DNA of 64,000 nucleotides from JAEYOM01 sp036260935 (lineage in GTDB: Bacteria > Bacillota > Clostridia > Acetivibrionales > DTU013): positions 38,881-102,880 of the forward strand of contig DATALQ010000049.1 in the NCBI GenBank assembly GCA_036260935.1, in the 5' to 3' direction. The position numbers and the translations under genes are program-made. The notes beneath the pieces were generated by a model. It was not told where the DNA came from. It saw nothing but the letters and a program-made list of their open reading frames with translations, and searched no databases. Positions 60,531-64,000 of this stretch are shown one piece after another. Position 1 is the first letter of the stretch. Each line of letters starts with the position of its first letter.

Positions 60531-61160
60531 TTATTTTGTTCCAAACAGCCTGTCACCGGCATCGCCAAGACCGGGAACGATGTATCCGTGGTCGTTGAGC
60601 TTCTCGTCAACAGAAGCGCAGTATATCTCGACATCCGGGTGATCCCTGTTGATGCGTTCTATACCTGTCTTAGCAGCGATCAGGCACATCAGTTTTATAT
60701 TCGTAACGCCGCGTTCCTTAATGAATCTGATCGCAGCAGAAGCGGAGCCGCCGGTGGCAAGCATCGGATCCAGTACTACGATTTCTCTTTCTTCCGCATC
60801 CACAGGGAGCTTGCAGTAATATTCGACCGGTTCCAGTGTTTCCGGATCGCGGTAAAGTCCGATGTGTCCTACTTTGGCAAACGGCAGCAGATTCAGCATA
60901 CCGTCGACCATACCCAGACCTGCTCTCAATATCGGTACTATGCCAAGCTTCTTGCCTGAAATGACTTTTGTTTTTGCAATGGCAACCGGGGTTTCTATCT
61001 CGACTTCCTTCAACGGCATATTCCTTGTAACTTCATAGCCCATCAGCATGGCTATCTCGGAGACTAATTCCCTGAATTCCTTGGTACTGGTATTTTTGTC
61101 CCTCAACAGTGAAATTTTATGTTGTATCAGGGGGTGATCAAAAACAAAAACCTTTTCCAT
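60531..61160 (-). CDS. upp: Uracil phosphoribosyltransferase
   Basis: A 209-residue enzyme of the usual length. PRPP loop VVLDPMLATGGSASAAI, uracil-site GYIVPGLGDAGDRLFGTK and N-terminal VFDHPLIQHKISLLRDKNTS are all conserved. It salvages uracil to UMP with PRPP. AGGTAATTT precedes the ATG. Confidence 0.97.
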   Translation of the reverse strand: MEKVFVFDHPLIQHKISLLRDKNTSTKEFRELVSEIAMLMGYEVTRNMPLKEVEIETPVAIAKTKVISGKKLGIVPILRAGLGMVDGMLNLLPFAKVGHIGLYRDPETLEPVEYYCKLPVDAEEREIVVLDPMLATGGSASAAIRFIKERGVTNIKLMCLIAAKTGIERINRDHPDVEIYCASVDEKLNDHGYIVPGLGDAGDRLFGTK

Positions 61161-61267
61161 AAATTACCTCCAGTTGTGTATTTCAGGCCTCTTGACAGAG
61201 TGCCGGGTAAATCTGTGGTACTTCGTTCTTTATTTTATATTATTGAATGGACAAAGTCAAAGCTGTA

Positions 61268-61729
61268 TCAAGTTTTTTTAAGTTTTTCAAACAGCAATCC
61301 GATAGCTTCAGAAATCTCGGCGGCGCATTGCCGATAAACCTGCAGCGACCCGCCAAACGGGTCTTTTACGTCCTCATACCTGCCATAGACATATTCTTTC
61401 AAGGCATAGACATTACGATACATGCCGTGAAACAGGGAATCAATGTATTGTTTGTGATTTACCGACATTGTAAGGATGAGGCAGGCGTTCTCCATATCGG
61501 TCTTGTCGAGCTGATGTGCCCTGTGGGAAGTGAGGTCGCAGCCGGGATGGTCCCGCATGGCGAGAACTGCATTAGTGCTCGCCGATTCTCCCTCGAACGC
61601 TGAAAGGCCTGCGGATGCAGCTTTAAAGCCGTATCCCGGGCCCTCCTGCAATACGAGCCTGTTGAATAGTGCCATTGCCATGGGACTTCTGCATGTGTTT
61701 CCCGTACAAACGAATAATATCCTTTTCAT
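61268..61729 (-). CDS. Protein-arginine-phosphatase (YwlE-like low-molecular-weight phosphatase)
   Basis: A 153-residue phosphatase with P-loop CTGNTCRS (Cys8, Arg14) and a C-terminal Asp in DPFGGS. In place of the Ile of tyrosine phosphatases, Thr12 in the loop is the residue linked to phospho-arginine specificity in B. subtilis YwlE. It would reverse McsB-type arginine kinase action, which tags proteins for ClpCP. No McsB gene is in the window. It overlaps the tsaC-like gene by 4 bases. Confidence 0.88.
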   Translation of the reverse strand: MKRILFVCTGNTCRSPMAMALFNRLVLQEGPGYGFKAASAGLSAFEGESASTNAVLAMRDHPGCDLTSHRAHQLDKTDMENACLILTMSVNHKQYIDSLFHGMYRNVYALKEYVYGRYEDVKDPFGGSLQVYRQCAAEISEAIGLLFEKLKKT

Positions 61730-62799
61730 ACTTTTATAATGTTGCCGCCGGCGGCCTTCAGCATTCGATTCATAACAGCCTGCCCTATACCGGCAGTTTC
61801 AGGCGCCTCGGCCATTATGACCCCTACATTGTTTTCGTCGAATTCCCTGAGACATTTGAAAAGGTTGGCTGCCAGAGTCTCAGGATTCTGCCTGCTGCCA
61901 AGAGAAATGAACTTGCAGTAGGCATGAAGGACAGGCTCATAAAGGGCGGCAGTTTCATCCGTCACAAGTATTCCGACATTGGTGCCGTCATGGTTATAGA
62001 GTTCAGCCCTTCTGCCGATCTCGTCCGCCACAGGCTCGGGCTCGCCCTGTATGAGAAGCATCATAGCTTTTGGCGCATAATGCCTGTATTTCATGCCTGG
62101 TGCCCTCGGTGGGGAGGAGAGCTTTCCATCCGGTGAGATGGCGGGATCTAAGCGGACTGCGCCCAGGATCCGGGCCAACCTCTCGTAGGTGATGCCGCCC
62201 GGCCTCAGAATCATGGGCGGATCGACGGTAATGTCCAGTACCGTCGACTCCAAACCGACTGTAGTAGAGCCGCCGTCTATTATAACGTCGACTTTGCCTG
62301 ATAGATCTTCTATAACATGTTTTGCCAGAGTGGGGCTGGGTCTGCCGGAGCTGTTGGCGCTTGGGGCAGCTACCGGTACGCCTGACCTTCTGATAAGTTC
62401 CAGCGCAATAGGATTCGACGGCATCCTTAAACCGACCGTGTCGAGCCCCGCCGTAACTATCCCGGGTATCCTGCCCGACTTGGGCATGAGCAGTGTGAGT
62501 GGACCGGGCCAGCAGGCTTCAATAAGCTTTGCAGCCGTATCCGGGATTTTTGACGTCAGTTCACTAATAATGTTTGTTTCGGCTATATGTACAATCAGCG
62601 GATTATCGGCCGGCCGGCCCTTTGCGGTATAAATACCCTCGACCGCCTTCTGGTCCAGGGCGTTCGCCCCGAGTCCGTAAACCGTTTCGGTCGGAAAAGC
62701 GACAAGGCCGCCGCCTTTCAAAACCTGGGCGGCATGATCGAGCTGCTTGTCCCATCCCGGTTTTGAAATATCGACCTTGATTATATCTGTCTTCAACAT
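61726..62799 (-). CDS. L-threonylcarbamoyladenylate synthase (Sua5/YwlC type)
   Basis: A 357-residue two-domain enzyme: the YrdC/TsaC domain (about 15-205, with KGRPADNPL, PSANSSGRPSPT and HGGDTTVGLEST-like box) and the C-terminal Sua5 domain (about 215-350). It makes threonylcarbamoyl-AMP for t6A37 of ANN-decoding tRNAs. GGAGACATAT precedes the ATG. It is coupled with the arginine-phosphatase gene, an arrangement also seen in Bacillus (ywlC-ywlE order). Confidence 0.93.
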   Translation of the reverse strand: MLKTDIIKVDISKPGWDKQLDHAAQVLKGGGLVAFPTETVYGLGANALDQKAVEGIYTAKGRPADNPLIVHIAETNIISELTSKIPDTAAKLIEACWPGPLTLLMPKSGRIPGIVTAGLDTVGLRMPSNPIALELIRRSGVPVAAPSANSSGRPSPTLAKHVIEDLSGKVDVIIDGGSTTVGLESTVLDITVDPPMILRPGGITYERLARILGAVRLDPAISPDGKLSSPPRAPGMKYRHYAPKAMMLLIQGEPEPVADEIGRRAELYNHDGTNVGILVTDETAALYEPVLHAYCKFISLGSRQNPETLAANLFKCLREFDENNVGVIMAEAPETAGIGQAVMNRMLKAAGGNIIKV

Positions 62800-62877
62800 A
62801 TATGTCTCCTCTGCCGGATACTGAGGCGGAAATCCATACGTCCCGCCGGTATTGAGGCCGGTCGCTTCGCTTCGGTA

Positions 62878-63615
62878 TCAGTTATATATGGTTATTATTA
62901 TACCACATAATATCCCGAGTACATTCGATATCGATGACAGCCTTCCAAGATACAGTTTTTTGGACTCCGGCACGAGTTCGCCATAGACTATGTACAGCAT
63001 TGCGCCTCCAGCAAAACCAAGGCATGCGGCTGTCAAATTGTCCGAGATCTCGCCAAGAATTGCGCCGAACAAGGCCCCGAAGCCCATGGGGACTCCCGAA
63101 AGCAGAGTGTAGGTAAACGCCTTGAGCTTTGAAAAACCTCCCGCGCGCATAGGCAATGCCATTGCGATGCCTTCGGGTATGTCGTGTATGATTATGACGG
63201 CTGTGATAGTAATACCAAGGCTTGCTGAAGCTTCAAAGCCGGAGCCGACGGCAAAGCCTTCGGGGAAGTTGTGCATCGCAATTGCGATAGCCATAAGCAC
63301 GCCTGCTTTCAGCAGGCTAGAGCTTGAACTTTTAGTGAAGGTTTTCGAGTGCTTCAGTATGTTTTCGATTATTACGACTACGCCTATTCCTGCAAGAATG
63401 CCGGCAAATGCGTAGAAAGTGCCTCCAAGGTTGAACGACTCGGGAAGCAGTTCGAAGCAAACGACAGCAGTCATCAGCCCCGCGGAAAACTCCAGCAGGC
63501 TGCTCATTACCCGGTTGCTTGTCTTTGTGATCAGAAATGCCGAAAGACCGCCGATGCCGGTCCCGGTAAGGCCCGAAATGAGCCCGAACAGGGTTATTCT
63601 GATAAGGTGCTGCAT
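62878..63615 (-). CDS. ZIP-family metal transporter (ZupT/GufA-like)
   Basis: A 245-residue membrane protein with about eight helices. The metal-site helices carry HNFPEGFAVG and HDIPEGIAMA, the two His/Glu motifs of the ZIP family, both intact. It probably brings zinc or another divalent ion into the cell. GGAGGTCAGGC precedes the ATG. No metal-regulator site is evident upstream, but a 190-bp inverted-repeat element lies there. Confidence 0.93.
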   Translation of the reverse strand: MQHLIRITLFGLISGLTGTGIGGLSAFLITKTSNRVMSSLLEFSAGLMTAVVCFELLPESFNLGGTFYAFAGILAGIGVVVIIENILKHSKTFTKSSSSSLLKAGVLMAIAIAMHNFPEGFAVGSGFEASASLGITITAVIIIHDIPEGIAMALPMRAGGFSKLKAFTYTLLSGVPMGFGALFGAILGEISDNLTAACLGFAGGAMLYIVYGELVPESKKLYLGRLSSISNVLGILCGIIITIYN

Positions 63616-63738
63616 GCCTGACCTCCGTATGGATCAATGGATTCACGTACATATTTACCATTGTATTCGCGGGAGGGCGGCAATATCCATAATTTGTACT
63701 CCGGGATAACGATTGCAATTCTTTAGTTTTACAATGAG

Positions 63739-63928
63739 TGGCGCGGCTATCGATTGACATTGCGAAGTTTATGCTCAAAGAGCATATAGAATCAACCTGG
63801 CGGCAAATCAAACTCGCTCCGTTGAATTCCATATTTTCGTCGCTCAAACAGTGATTTGCCCCTGGTAATGTTTCATCAATATGCTCTATTTCGCAAAACT
63901 CATGCAATCGCAATCGATAGCCGCGCCA
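63739..63928. repeat. 190-bp element with perfect 18-bp terminal inverted repeats
   Basis: TGGCGCGGCTATCGATTG (63739-63756) and its exact reverse complement (63911-63928) enclose 154 bases. Further inside both arms share TTGCGAA and AGAGCATAT words. No target-site duplication is evident. No transposase is encoded; the rest of 63616-64000 shows no gene. A MITE-like element or a large structured leader are the main options. Confidence 0.7.
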
Positions 63929-64000
63929 TTTGTTAACTGGTATCTTGTCATTGCCGGGTTTGTGCCTATGTATTCTAAATTGGTATCCTGTTATTATGAA

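Overview
The window looks like a chromosomal segment of a flagellated, probably endospore-forming clostridial Firmicute of medium GC. The evidence is GGAGG-type ribosome sites before nearly every gene, sigma-A boxes, two sites that fit the motility sigma factor SigD, S-layer (SLH) surface proteins, a Firmicutes-type Flp/Tad pilus locus, a CTGNT-type arginine phosphatase and tiny hydrophobic proteins like those seen in spore formers. The species cannot be named from the sequence alone. No phage, insertion sequence, integrase or CRISPR array was seen.

1-17 kb is an accessory zone of small-molecule sensing and export: a flavodoxin-type fragment, a cupin, a MerR regulator with a GyrI-like sensor domain, an alpha/beta hydrolase, a lipoprotein, an AraC regulator beside the 3' relic of a sugar-permease gene, a pair of overlapping ABC exporter half-transporters, an AraC-GyrI regulator, an FtsX-type permease between two lipoprotein adaptors, a DUF3781 protein, a stand-alone GyrI-like protein, and a two-gene unit resembling a toxin-antitoxin pair next to a tRNA-Arg(CCT).

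17-30 kb holds a large FN3/SLH surface protein behind a perfect SigD-type promoter, oligoendopeptidase F and an M29 aminopeptidase, an intergenic region with two structured 69-base repeats, and a NarL-type two-component system followed by a three-gene ABC-2 exporter.

30-45 kb holds a SWIM/SNF2 helicase, a HelD-like helicase, an orphan promoter-plus-terminator unit (candidate small RNA), a transglutaminase-like secreted protein, three micropeptide genes of 32-48 codons, a PilZ protein and a compact tad operon (TadZ, CpaF, TadB, TadC, Flp pilin, FHA protein) behind a consensus sigma-A promoter.

45-64 kb is mostly housekeeping: a divergent PRPP synthetase, two membrane proteins, the complete F-type ATP synthase operon (atpIBEFHAGDC, minus strand) with a c subunit that looks proton-type, motAB, then a minus-strand run of wall-polymer and nucleotide genes (UDP-GlcNAc epimerase, WecA/TagO-type transferase, dCMP deaminase, upp), an arginine phosphatase, a Sua5-type tRNA modification enzyme and a ZIP transporter. 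The last 385 bases contain a 190-bp element with perfect 18-bp inverted ends.

Surface adhesion and motility are a recurring theme: SigD-type promoters precede both motAB and the FN3/SLH gene, and a c-di-GMP-type PilZ gene sits directly before the pilus operon. No single large new system stands out. The least explained items are the candidate small RNA, the micropeptide trio, the covarying repeat pair and the putative GNAT-type toxin unit.
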